64,000 nt of DNA. Source: Ricordea florida (lineage: Eukaryota; Cnidaria; Anthozoa; Corallimorpharia; Ricordeidae). Positions 1 through 9,913 of the stretch are shown here, piece after piece; position 1 is the stretch's first letter; every line of letters starts with the position of its first letter. Made by a program: the position numbers and the translations under genes. Below the pieces are notes generated by a model, which saw only the letters and a list, made by a program, of their open reading frames with translations, had not been told where the DNA came from and did not search any database. The stretch spans positions 37,846,538 to 37,910,537 of the forward strand of contig OX453273.1 of the NCBI GenBank assembly GCA_949710005.1, given 5' to 3'.

Positions 1-2
1 AA

Positions 3-2084
3 GTTGTTGTTGAACGGGTCACATCGAGTACTAACGACACAAATACAACTGCAGAATCCAGAACAATGCAGACTATTCCTGGGTTTTCCACCCCTGAAGG
101 ACCATGCTGTGTGCAGTCTCCTCTTGGCCCAAAATCAGTCTACAGCGATTTGCATTTGAAGGCCACCTCACCTGCCCAACAGTTTGGTGCATCTCTTGAT
201 GTCCTACCAAATAACGTACTTGTTGTGGGTTCTGTGGAAAAAGCATTTGTCCTACCACTTAGGAGTAAGAAGGCCAAACATATTGCAGTATCAAATATTC
301 ATTTTGGCGCCGGTGCTCGTCCGATAAACATAGCATCCCAAGGGAACAGAACAGCGTTCCTTTTGAATGGTGGAGAGGTTCATCTATATGACATCACGGT
401 TGATGAGCTTGGCCATTTGGGATTAAGTAGACTCACTGCAATAAAGAAATGTAAAAATGTTTCGAGTGTTGCATGTTCTGTTGACAACACATGGGCAGAC
501 AATATCAGTGATGTTATGTCGATTTATGAACGTGTGGTTGCAGTGCGCGGACTTATTGCAGCCACGAATATCAGTGTAGTGAGTGTGTTCCAAGAGAAAC
601 ACGGTGTCTGGGAGTTCGCCACCATTCTTGGGGAAGCAAACAACGATCCTTCCTTTGGACATTCACTCTCCTCCAATAAACACATTATGGCGTTAGCTGC
701 TGGAGAGGGGAGGAACGCTTGCATTTTTGTCTATGCAATAAATCCCGTTGGACTCCTCATGAATTTCTGCTTTACAGAAAACAGCAATCTCATAGCACCT
801 CTCTCTATTCGCCTCACAGAGACCAATGCACTAGTTGTGGTTTCCAAAGGTTCAGGTTCGACGCTAGTTCTCCAGTTAAGTATCAGCAGCAAGTCATATA
901 ACAAGTTATGCCGATATGACGTAGCTCCGGACGAGGATTTGAGTGGAAGTTTAGATGTTAGTGCCCGTGCTGAAGGTTTTGTTGCAGCCCTTGGTATACA
1001 GACACGTTATGGTCAAGATGGCGTGCGACTGATGGGTTTTGAGGGAGTGTACAAAAAGAACTCTTCTAAGCATGAAACTGCAGAGTGCATTGACCTAGGA
1101 CGCGTTGTCCCTCGAGAAGGTGGGCTACAAATAGATGACGGGCGCCCTCGCACAGCTGTCTCCTTTAAAGGAAATACTATCTTCTTCGGTACACCAGGTG
1201 TTGTCACGTGGCCTGGACATGAAGAGAGGCTAGGCACTGCCCGGGTTTATATGGCGACTTATTGTCCTGTGAACCATGTACGAGTCAGGACTGCTAACAG
1301 TGATGGAATTGGTTCCATTTCTTGCGTGCCATGTGAGAAGGGTCAGAAATCATTTGGCGGCTTTGCTGAGATGTGTTCTGTCTGTGAGGAACGTACCTGC
1401 TTACCAGCACAGAGTGAAGATCCCTTTAGCTTTATATCTAGTATCTGCGATGACGGTTCATGTGTTTCCTCATCTTCAATCGACAACATAACCAAGGGAA
1501 TAAACATTCACCTGGTGAATGAATCGTTCTATATTCCAGGTCCTAACAACGTCTACACCGTAGTGTTAGTAGAAACAACTAGAGCAGATGTAACAACTCG
1601 TTCGCGTTCGGAATCTTTCATAATCGACCCAACGGCACCTGAACCCGGCGTAGTTTACGATGGATTTGGTAGTGACCCAAACATTAATTGTTCTAACAAT
1701 TCAACCTTCGGTGAAAACAGTCAGTGCTCGACCCGTAGTTTTACAGATACAGATATCGATTTCACGAACAATGCAAGAGAGATTCATGCACGGTGGATCG
1801 ACTTCACGGACAGTGACAGTGACATCGTTGAGTATTTCTGGTGCGTTGGCAGTCAGCCAATGATAGATGACATACGGGCCTGTGAAAGCACAGGAATGAG
1901 GCCGAACGGAAGTCACTTTGAACTTGACTTGAAACAGGGTGATTCGTATTACGTTACAGTTGTCGCCTGCAACGGAGCCCGCAGGTGTTCAGCTACTTAT
2001 AGCGATGGCGTTACCATAGACACCACGCCACCAGTGATGAATTATGTCAGGGATGGGATTATGGGGCCAGACATGGACTTTCAG
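3..2084 (+). CDS. Host membrane protein, first exon in window (5' partial): FG-GAP, Cys-rich and FN3-like repeats
   Basis: The frame is open from base 3, so the exon begins upstream; the ATG at 66 is internal. It ends at a GT donor (gtaaaa, 2085) in phase 0. The N-terminal half has FG-GAP-like repeats as in integrin alpha propellers (QFGASLDVLPNNVLVVGS; SFGHSLSSNKHIMALAAGEG). A cysteine-rich stretch follows, with CVPCEKGQKSFGG resembling ephrin-receptor-like/GCC2-GCC3 modules, then one to two fibronectin-III-like repeats with the typical DTTPP turn near the exon end. Five exons in the window join without a frame break (1130 residues in all), so this is a real spliced gene. The role is probably an extracellular adhesion or sensing protein. 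The family is not named with certainty. Confidence 0.8.
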
Positions 2085-2451
2085 GTAAAAAGACATTTGC
2101 CTATTGTTTTGGTTTTTAATAGCGCGGGAAGCAAACAGCAGCAAAAATACGTCGAAGCATTGGCTTTAGGTAGAACAGGAATATGAAAAAAATCTTTTCT
2201 CACATGCGCTTAAATTATACATTTCATAAAATCTTAACTTTTTACTTCTGTTCAAAATACGCAGTAAATCGGACTTAGAGGTTTGATACCTGACTTTTTT
2301 TATTAAATTTGTAATCTAAGCACTGCTCTTACATGCCTTGTAACGGCTTAAGAACAACATCGTTAAACCATTTTTTAAGAATTATATTTGTTGGTACCCT
2401 CAGTAATATTTCTAGTTTCAGTTATGGCTAAGATGGTTTATCTTATGCTAG

Positions 2452-2955
2452 GTGTTTCTTGACATCATTTTCGCCTACTTCGATGCAAGTGACCCCGAAA
2501 GCGGCGTGACGTCGTATGATGTTGCATGGGGGACTGCTCCAGGTTTCACGGACTTGAGGGATTTTGAGGAAATAAGGAACACAACGATTTGGCTGGCAAA
2601 GTTTAAGGACGACGCCTTGGAAGTTGGAAAGAAATACTACGCCACTGTAAAAGCTACAAACGGAGCTGGGTTACTGTCTGATAGTTTGTCGTCCAATGGA
2701 ATCGTTATCGGGAAGTCGGAGTATATTTTTCATAACTCATCCACTGCCTCGTTTTTCTTTGACACTGTAAATGTTAATGAAGATGGTAAACGCAAAGATG
2801 GCGGCGTGGGGAAGACATACGGGACATTACGTGTACCAGAGGGAGCTGTTGAGGGAGAAGTTAAGCTGCGATCGTACAGTTTGGACGAAGAGACATTGGA
2901 CAAAAACAGCACCGAGGAGGGTCCAGTTAGTAATCCGAAGCTCACTAAGCCCAAG
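2452..2955 (+). CDS. Host membrane protein, exon 2 (FN3-like)
   Basis: The acceptor AG is at 2450-2451 and the donor gtgagc at 2956. It is 168 codons in phase 0 on both sides, continuing exon 1 exactly. It carries the DASDPESGVTSYDVAWGT pattern typical of marine-invertebrate FN3-like repeats, then a TVKATNGAGL strand. The second half (from about VNEDGKRKDG) is a different region with no clear domain. Confidence 0.8.
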
Positions 2956-3449
2956 GTGAGCAGTGATTAGCCAACAGTCGGACGAAGAATCTGACTAAAT
3001 AATTAATCATTTGACTCTCGACTGACTGATCACCTGACTGACAGAAACAAACCAAAATCAAGGTAATAAACATGATATATATGAAAATTTCATGTATGTG
3101 TACTGTGGTAGAAAGATATATACAAATGAAAGGTCCTCAAAGTAATTACTTTAGCCAATCACAACAGAGTCCCATAAAGCAATCAGAATTCATAGCCAAT
3201 ACATATCATCATCACCAGTCGCTTGGCAATCACAATTGATTTATTCTGAATGGTTAGGAGCATGACCCAGTAGTTTAAGCAACTAACCTATGGTAACAGT
3301 GCAAGACCAAAACAAGCGAGGAATTGCTTTTTACTGTCAATTGAAGATCACCCCATCATTAATTTATGTAAGTTTACTTTTTCTTCATTTGTCATATGTT
3401 TTATTATTATTATTATTACTATCTTTTTTTATTCTGTTTGCTATTACAG

Positions 3450-3667
3450 CAATTCTTGTTAGGGAATTACAGTTTCCAAATCAAGGCTCTTGACCCAGTC
3501 AGCAACACAGTGCAAGAAGGATATCAGTTTGCTAAACCAATCATACTTTCTATGTTCTATGACGTTGACAACCTGGTGAATGCCAACAAGAAGCACGTCA
3601 ATAGCGAGGTTACTGAGGAGGATATTAACCCTGTTCTGTACTTGTGGAACCCAGAGAACGAGACTTG
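3450..3667 (+). CDS. Host membrane protein, exon 3
   Basis: A polypyrimidine tract ends in AG at 3448-3449, and the donor gtaaat starts at 3668. It enters in phase 0 and leaves two bases, which exon 4 completes to a Trp codon. The protein (GNYSFQIKALDPVSNTVQEG...LYLWNPENETW) looks like part of a GAIN/ZU5-type region before a GPS-like motif. Confidence 0.75.
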
Positions 3668-4398
3668 GTAAATGTTGATAATAACTGTTATCTAGTAGTC
3701 CAATCAAACAACCGTGAAAACAAGACGTAAAATTATCGGTTTAATAAGACTCATTGGAGCAATTATTTTTCAAACTGTGTGAGATCAGATATATCGAAAA
3801 CTTATTAACGCCTACCGGTTATTTTCTGTCATCTTTGCTTCATCTCCGGTTTAAAATTCTCTTATTTATAATTAAAAGTTGATGATCTGTGCTTCCTGGC
3901 TTATTTCGGGTTTGGACATTATCTCTTTAATCATTTTGCTGCCAGCAACAGCCCCTTTGGTGCATCCTAATTTGGAACTAACGCGACACATGTGCTAACC
4001 AGTATAAAGGGCACGTAATTCGCTCCCTTTCGATCTTGTAATGGCTGCCCTCAGTCAACTCGGTAAGGCCTTTGTGCTACTTAACAATAACACAACGACT
4101 TAAAGCAACATCTTTGTTACATTGTTGATATCCAGTAACCTTTTAGCTAAGTTACATCCCAGGTTACAAAGGCATCACACACAGTAAGCAACATTGTATG
4201 TTGAAAACAATACAAAAAGGGACGTCTGTTTCTATGCTCATTACAATCCGACGTGACAAAAGTTACCGTTGCAATGCTAACCACATTACCCTCCACATCG
4301 CATCCTTCGAGGTTTCCAGTAAAAGAAACACGACTGTAAATCTTCAGTTGTAGTTGCTACCAGTCTTGAAATTACGAATAAATTTTCTTTCTATTTAG

Positions 4399-4553
4399 GT
4401 TTGATGCTGCTCTCACGTGCCAAGAAGCCTGGAGTCACGTGAATCGAACAATGAAAATGCTGACTGTGCAAGTGTGTCATCTGACTCAGTTTGCTTTCTT
4501 TTGGTCTTTCGCTGCACAGAGTGGCTTGGTTATGTTTGATAAGAATTCTTCAA
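4399..4553 (+). CDS. Host membrane protein, exon 4 with GPS-like motif
   Basis: Acceptor AG at 4397-4398, donor gtaagt at 4554. The phase matches exon 3 (two bases) and leaves one base for exon 5. It encodes VCHLTQFAFFW, which resembles the C-x-HLT-x-FA core of the GPS autoproteolysis motif of adhesion receptors. The cleavage dipeptide that normally follows is not evident, so cleavage is doubtful. Confidence 0.75.
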
Positions 4554-5075
4554 GTAAGTTTCCACCGATGCAGCTCACATTTTGTTTGTTTTATCATACT
4601 ATCTAGATCTCTTTCACCAGGGAACATTGGTGAATTCCTTTAACACGGAGATTTCTAAGAGCTACAGTTGTAGTCAAAAGTGTGAGTCAAGAAATTCTAC
4701 GTAAATGAATTCAAGTAAATTTCCAATATTGAATAGTGAAAATTGAATAGTGACAGTGGAAAATTGATGCGATGTTTCCTCACCTTGAACATTCACGATG
4801 ACTTATTTATAACATCAATTGAAAATGTAAAGAAGACCCCTTCCAATTGTAATTACCAACGCTGGGATAACTAACTTTCTTCATTTTTGCAAATACTAGT
4901 GATTAAAGACACTAAACACCAAGAATGCGATGCTAATACATAACAGGATTCACCCCTCCCATCTTCTCTTTAAAAAACATTGTACATTTGCCTCGTGGTA
5001 CACACCAATATACCTTGACTCTAACACTTGGAGACCTAAGAGGTTAAAGAATTAATTTCATTTCCTTTTTGATAG

Positions 5076-5509
5076 TTTACAACAGCGATGGAGTTGTTGA
5101 AGTCGCTCTGAAGAAAGAAATCACAAGACTGGAATTTGTTGTCCGAAGAGCTAAGGGTTCGCAGGGCAACATAACTGTACAATGGTCACTATACCCGAAC
5201 GACTCCGACGACATAAACAATTTTCTATGGCCAACATCCGGAGAAGTGGCAATGACAGATAGCCAATGGAATGATTCCTTCATTATCAATATAGCCAAAG
5301 ACAAAAAGGAAACAACAAAGCGATTAGTTTTTGTGCAACTAGATAGAACCACTGGTGGAGCAGTGCTTGCGTCACGTAATGAAACTACAGCCACGATTTT
5401 GATTGCATCCAATGAGAAGAAAAGTCATCTTTTTTGGGTCATTATTGGAACAAGTATGGGTGTCTCGATCGTTCTTCTAGTTGCTGTGCCCAGGGCCCAG
5501 GGTCCCTAA
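5076..5509 (+). CDS. Host membrane protein, last exon: Calx-beta-like domain and membrane segment
   Basis: Acceptor AG at 5074-5075; the first two bases complete the codon left by exon 4. The segment VRRAKGSQGNITVQWSL is like a Calx-beta strand pair. A single hydrophobic helix (LFWVIIGTSMGVSIVLLVAV) lies just before the stop, with a very short cytosolic tail ending PRAQGP. The short tail could mean that the true last exons are spliced from a donor before the stop, or that the copy is truncated. Confidence 0.75.
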
Positions 5510-6785
5510 GCACTATGTGATCGTACCGGTTTGAAATTTGTTGCAAAACAATATTGTAAACAAATGAGATAACCAATATGCAACTTCTACTTAGAATATA
5601 AATACAGTCACAAGCAGACAGATACGAATCGAGGAAAATATCAACTTATTGATGCTGAACTGATCTAACACTGAATTATCCAAAAAATAGACGAGCATTT
5701 GACTCTTACTAAGGTGAATTTTTCTTCAGATCTTGAAAGTTAAAGAGTCAACTAGTTATTAAAAAATATGTTTAGAGGCAATAACCCAATGTCTTGTCTA
5801 CTACATATCTAAATATTACAGATGAGACTTTACATATAACACAAAAGAAGACATTTAACAACAACATCCAAAATACCGGGCTATGTAGAGAAAGAGTTAA
5901 GAACAGTTGGTAAACAAATTTGCTGGTTAAAGAGTTTACTTAAATTGTAATTATAACAGTAGTCATGATGTAAAACTAAGGAGCTAACCTGTCTACCTTT
6001 TAGAGCAAAGTAAACAAAAGTAATTTTGGTATATAGCGTTTTGCTGCAAAACATAGAAGAGTAACGTTTGTAAACATTAACATACGGCGTGTCTACCGCA
6101 GTTGCAAAAACTGAGTTTGAGAGAACATTTTTGGATTTGTCTGAAATCATTTAATTAATTGAGGCCCTGCATTTAACATTTGCTGAGTTAACACCTCAGG
6201 GTCAACAACTTGCAAGGCAGTGTCGCACTTGATGTTTGTTAAAAAGCTATGAACAGCATCATTGAAAGCAGTGCATGTTGTCGATTTATCCCTGATCATA
6301 AAGAATAGTTGGCAAACAAATTTGGTTTTTAATGACCTTATTATTGTTGTAATCTGATAGGTAGGGTATGTTACTGCATTCCCTGTAAGAGTTGACTTGG
6401 TATCGTTGAGCACATGGAAACGGGTTGAGGAGGTCTCGACGTTTGGTGTTAGTAATGAAGTAGTGATCTGTTCTGATTGGATCAGTTAACAATTGTAAAA
6501 GGGTTTAACAGACAATAAAACATAAAGTGAATGTCACGCAACAACTTCACCTTACTGTTTTTCAGTGCAATGCACTTTTAAATTGGCAAAGAAAAATTAA
6601 TTACTGCAATGTTTAGACTTACTTAAACCCAATTTAAGGAGGTGTTTACATGGCACTAGGATCATCCTAATACTAGGATCATCCTGGCAAGCGGACCATT
6701 TTACGTTTAGTTTAAGTGACAATATTTTGTCATCCGAGGAAGAGTTCAAAGGATGACCTTTTTTATCACCACTGTCTTTCTTGTA
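5510..6785. other. Intergenic, no gene seen
   Basis: AT-rich sequence. Only short open frames without recognisable protein patterns. A direct repeat of a 17-bp unit (ACTAGGATCATCCT core) sits at 6655-6687. The phrase with GCAAACAAATTTG and a similar one about 400 bp away suggest decayed repeat DNA. Confidence 0.5.
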
Positions 6786-7108
6786 CGTATAAATATACTA
6801 GGATTCTATCACAAATGCCGCGCTCTGATTGGCTACGATACCCACCATCTATTTAAACAATAGAGTGTTTCTGTCGAGGAACTATCGGCTGATAGTTGCC
6901 CCGCGGAAATTTGATGTTCTTAAAACAAATATTTGCCCGAGAAGCGAAGCTTCGAGGGCAAATATGCTAGTTTTAAGAACATCAAATTTCCAAGGGGCAA
7001 CTATCGGACCGATGGTTCCGAGAAAATAGAAAATATGTTCTTCGTGTTTCTATCGATTGAAAGTTTGGGAGAACTCGAAAAAGCTGCGGATATTCGCGCT
7101 TGCGGATC

Positions 7109-7139
<31 letters not shown>

Positions 7140-7156
7140 CTTCCACTCGTGTTTCT
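6786..7156. repeat. Foldback repeat with a ~55-bp-arm hairpin
   Basis: 6890-7006 folds on itself around about 6950 (turn at GAAGCGAAGCTTCG), with arms containing GATAGTTGCCCC and AAATTTGATGTTCTTAA. It begins with the TATACTAGGATTCTATCACA / GCGCTCTGATTGGCT phrase that recurs in opposite orientation near 7440-7470, as in MITE-like elements. It has no coding content. Confidence 0.6.
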
Positions 7157-7159
7157 ATC

Positions 7160-7775
7160 AATGAAACAATTAGATTATGAGCTCGAGATTTCTATCGCGT
7201 GATAGTTGACGAGGGCGCAACCCGAGTTAACTATCACGCATAGAAATCTAGAGCGAATAATCTAACTGTTTTAGTATAAATCTACTAGTCGTTTCAAACT
7301 TTGTCTTTTCTGGAACAGCCTCGACCAGTAAACTGTCTAAGTCTTCTTCACGGACACTTCGAAAACGTGAAGAAGCGGCCGCCATTACGCTACTCACTAT
7401 TTATCACAGAATAGATAGTGGGTAGCGTAGCCAATCAGAGCGCGGCATTTGTGATGACAGATAAGTATAAATCTACTAGCATTCTATCAAAAATGCCGCG
7501 CTCTGATTGGCTACGCTACCCACCATCTATTCTGTGATAGATAGTGAGTAGCGTAATGGCGGCCGCTTCTTCACATTTTCGAAGTGTCCGTGAAGAAGAT
7601 TTAGACAGTTTACTGGTCGAGGCTGTTCCAGAAAAGACAACGTTTTGAGCGACTAGTCAAAGATTTATACTAAAACAATTAGATTATTCGCTCTCGATTT
7701 CTCTCCGTGACAGTTGACTCGGGCTGCGCCCTCGTCAACTATCACGCGATAGAAATCTCGAGGTATTCCGGAGTC
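7160..7775. repeat. Large inverted repeat (~300-bp arms)
   Basis: The segment is a long palindrome centred near 7467. The left arm (AGCCTCGACCAGTAAACTGT, AAGAAGCGGCCGCCATTACG) is mirrored at 7540-7640, and the outer parts (GATAGTTGAC..., TAGAAATCTCGAG) are mirrored at 7690-7770. Each outer part is itself a smaller hairpin, so palindromes are nested. It looks like a foldback or tail-to-tail MITE pair. Mismatches between arms are few. Confidence 0.75.
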
Positions 7776-7985
7776 TGATTATTAAACGTTTTAAACATGA
7801 GCTTCATTTTGAATTTCATCCTTCTAGCAGAAATCTCATCCCAGCCAAGTCTAGCGCGAAGGGCAGTAGCACTAGAATAATAATCAGACTTCGTGATAAC
7901 CCGAACAGCGCGATTTTGTCAAATCTGCCAATTCGTTGCTAAGACCGTCCCAAACGGGAGAGCAATATCTATATCAATCAATGCC
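7757..7985 (-). pseudogene. LINE ORF2 3' fragment
   Basis: Read on -, two frames separated by one shift give CSPVWDGLSNELAD and NRAVRVITKSDYYSS...ARRMKFKMKLMFKTFN. This is the usual carboxy-terminal region of CR1/L2/Jockey-like reverse transcriptases (YCSPVW-x-GL, LQNRAARVIT). No reverse-transcriptase core is nearby. It adjoins the uracil-DNA-glycosylase-like remnant directly, so an open frame runs from one into the other by chance. Confidence 0.7.
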
Positions 7986-8461
7986 AGTATCAATATATCT
8001 GGTAAATGCTTTCGCTTTACTTTCCCACAGAATCCACACGGACAGTGAACAATATGAGATAAAATACTAACCAAACTAAACTGCCTCCAGCTGCAGAGTG
8101 TGATGTGTAAGCCTCTCTTGCTTTGAATTAATGTTAGAGCTGTGTTGAGCAAAATTACACCCTGCTTGGCCCATTTAATCAGAACCCCGTTTGTGTGATT
8201 GATGCAGTACCCTTCATTTCGTGCCTCAAGGTTCACTCGTTGTAAACTAGGGACTTTCCAAGCAGGTACAGTTTCATCAAAGCTAAAAGAGAGCCCTGTC
8301 GCAAGGCCTGGCTGAGGAGCTGGATCCTGCGCTAGAATTCTAACCCTTACTTCTTCTGGGGGGATCATATGGAAAGCTCTAAAAATCCACCCGATTTTGG
8401 GGTGTAAGCATAGGCCTTTTTCATGCGCATCAATCTCTAATCGTTGCGATATTTCGCTCAT
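7986..8461 (-). pseudogene. Uracil-DNA glycosylase-like remnant
   Basis: The protein reads IFRAF, ILAQDPAPQPGLATGLSFS (UDG motif 1, with the catalytic-water Asp kept but GQDPY changed to AQDPA), VPSLQRV, and WAKQGVILLNTALT, in the order and spacing of family 1 uracil-DNA glycosylases. These enzymes remove uracil from DNA and are carried by many large DNA viruses. About 140 residues in, the frame slips: the expected ILWG-like strand appears one frame over as VWILWESKAKAF, and the carboxy-terminal His motif region is replaced by LINE sequence. It is therefore broken. It starts 13 bp outside Polinton 1. Confidence 0.65.
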
Positions 8462-8474
8462 TGATTGTTGAACT

Positions 8475-8479
8475 AACGG
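8475..8479. repeat. Target-site duplication of Polinton 1, left copy (AACGG)
   Basis: AACGG at 8475-8479 abuts the first base of the left terminal repeat. The same five bases follow the right terminus at 31302-31306. The sixth base differs (T on the left, C on the right). Confidence 0.8.
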
Positions 8480-8734
8480 AGTAGTAATGTAGAGGATTTA
8501 TTCCCGGATTTTTCGATTACACGAAATTGGCAGAAAATTAAACAAGGATTTTTGTTATGTTTAAAAAAAGTTTATAAAGTTATCAGAGATTTATCAGGAA
8601 ATTATCAGAAAATTAATAGAGACTTTACTAAGTATAACAAAAATAAAAATTGAAATATCTATTTAAAGAAATGTGTAAATGTAAAAAAGTATGGATAGAC
8701 TTAATGTAAATCAATTGAAACAAATTGCTAAAGA
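8480..8734 (+). repeat. Polinton 1 left terminal inverted repeat
   Basis: 255 bp, apparently identical to the inverted 31047-31301. It starts AGTAGTAATGTAGAGG. The inner 44 bp include the start codon (8691) and first codons of the zinc-repeat protein, mirrored by the polymerase start on the other side. A TTTAAAGAAAT box lies about 20-30 bp before the ATG. Confidence 0.92.
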
Positions 8735-9299
8735 GTTGGAAATTAAAGGTCGATCTAGAATGAATAAAGAAGATTTAATTAAAGCGTTGGAAAATTTTAC
8801 AGATGAGGAGATTATTGAATTAATACCAAAAGCTATCACCAATAATATATATATTTGCATTCATGGAAAAAGAAAGGATTACTGTAAAGAGTGTGGGGGA
8901 TCTCAAATATGTGAGCATAAAAGACATAAAACTACCTGTAAAGAGTGTAATGGATCGCAAATATGTGAACACAAAAGACATAAAGCTACATGTAAAGAGT
9001 GCGGTGGCTCGCAAATATGTGAACACAAGAAACAGAAAAATCAATGTAAATTATGTGGAGGATCACAAATATGTATTCATGGAAGAAGAAAGGCTTACTG
9101 TAAATTATGTGGAGGATCTCAAATATGTGAACACAATAAAATTAGGGGATGTTGTAAATTATGTGGGGGATCTCAATTATGTAAACACAACAAACAGAGA
9201 AATTTTTGTAAATTATGTGGAGGATCTCAAATATGTAAGCATAACAAACAAAAGGCACATTGTAAAGAGTGTCGAGCGGAAAAAGAGATAAAAAAATAA
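8691..9299 (+). CDS. SAP-like domain plus tandem CxxC-GGSQICEH zinc-repeat protein
   Basis: 202 aa. Residues 1-50 form a small helical SAP/Rho-N-like unit (LNVNQLKQIAKELEIKGRSR...KEDLIKAL), a fold often used to bind DNA or RNA. Residues 55-195 are about nine repeats of C-K-x-C-G-G-S-Q-I-C-x-H, whose paired Cys and His should bind zinc. Similar repeats occur in proteins of algae and giant viruses (from memory). The first 15 residues equal those of the Polinton 1 polymerase because both starts lie in the terminal repeat. Polinton 2 has no counterpart. Function unknown; nucleic-acid binding is an inference. Confidence 0.8.
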   Translation: MDRLNVNQLKQIAKELEIKGRSRMNKEDLIKALENFTDEEIIELIPKAITNNIYICIHGKRKDYCKECGGSQICEHKRHKTTCKECNGSQICEHKRHKATCKECGGSQICEHKKQKNQCKLCGGSQICIHGRRKAYCKLCGGSQICEHNKIRGCCKLCGGSQLCKHNKQRNFCKLCGGSQICKHNKQKAHCKECRAEKEIKK

Positions 9300-9313
9300 A
9301 ATTGAAATTATGA

Positions 9314-9323
9314 TTTAAAGATT
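9314..9323 (+). promoter_or_regulatory. TTTAAAGATT box before the 178-aa gene
   Basis: Sense-strand TTTAAAGATT ends 17 bp before the ATG at 9341. It has the same orientation and spacing relative to the gene as the boxes of the - strand genes. Confidence 0.6.
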
Positions 9324-9340
9324 AGAATTAAATTACTAAA

Positions 9341-9877
9341 ATGGAAAGATATGAAAAAAATGAGATTAATTTTGAGTATTTTAACCCAAAAAAATTAGGT
9401 TTTCATGATTTTATAAAGTCAATAAAGACAGATTTGTCACATAATATCTCAAAAAATCTTGGTTTTATTGATAAAGATAATGAAGTGATTGATTTTGAAA
9501 TTTGGTATATTAATAAGAATTGTGATGAGTGTTTTTTTGATTTTTTCAATAATATAAAAAATTTTGATGAGGATGGTATATTTACTGATAAGTTTGCTAG
9601 AGATTTATTAGATTTTGTTAATGAACAAGAAAAATATAATTATGATGATGATGAAGATGATTATCAAAATATAGAATATAATATTAATAATTTTATTATT
9701 GATTTATTTCATGTTACTATATACATAGATGTTGATAAGATATTACATAAACGTAAATTCTACAAAGACTTGTATGATGATCTAATGCCTATAGCATGGC
9801 ATCCGTCTAGACTTTTAGATTGGTGTACTGATATCGAGGAGTTAAAGTTTTTGAAAGAGTTATGGGGAGAAAATTAA
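9341..9877 (+). CDS. Acidic protein with C-terminal W-x-P-x-R-x-x-DWC-x-DIEE motif
   Basis: 178 aa, very rich in Asp, Glu, Asn and Phe. The carboxy end reads AWHPSRLLDWCTDIEELKFL. Polinton 2 has a distant relative at its own left end (43976-44671) that ends with the same motif, while the rest has diverged strongly. I recall similar short C-terminal motifs in many uncharacterised giant-virus proteins, which I could not check. No enzyme motif is visible. It faces the convergent 525-aa gene. Confidence 0.75.
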   Translation: MERYEKNEINFEYFNPKKLGFHDFIKSIKTDLSHNISKNLGFIDKDNEVIDFEIWYINKNCDECFFDFFNNIKNFDEDGIFTDKFARDLLDFVNEQEKYNYDDDEDDYQNIEYNINNFIIDLFHVTIYIDVDKILHKRKFYKDLYDDLMPIAWHPSRLLDWCTDIEELKFLKELWGEN

Positions 9878-9913
9878 GTTATATAACGCTTATCTGTGTT
9901 ACATAACAAAAAT

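Noticed and set aside
5881..6492. Three overlapping short frames on -
   Set aside because: They overlap one another in different frames, have no homologous pattern and no splice links.
7919..8461. A single intact 180-aa UDG gene
   Set aside because: The last 40 residues come from a shifted frame and LINE sequence; the carboxy-terminal UDG motifs are absent.
8863..9291. Second long frame (142 aa) through the zinc-repeat gene
   Set aside because: It is the +1 shadow of a DNA-level tandem repeat; it lacks the Cys/His pattern and its start lies inside the real gene.
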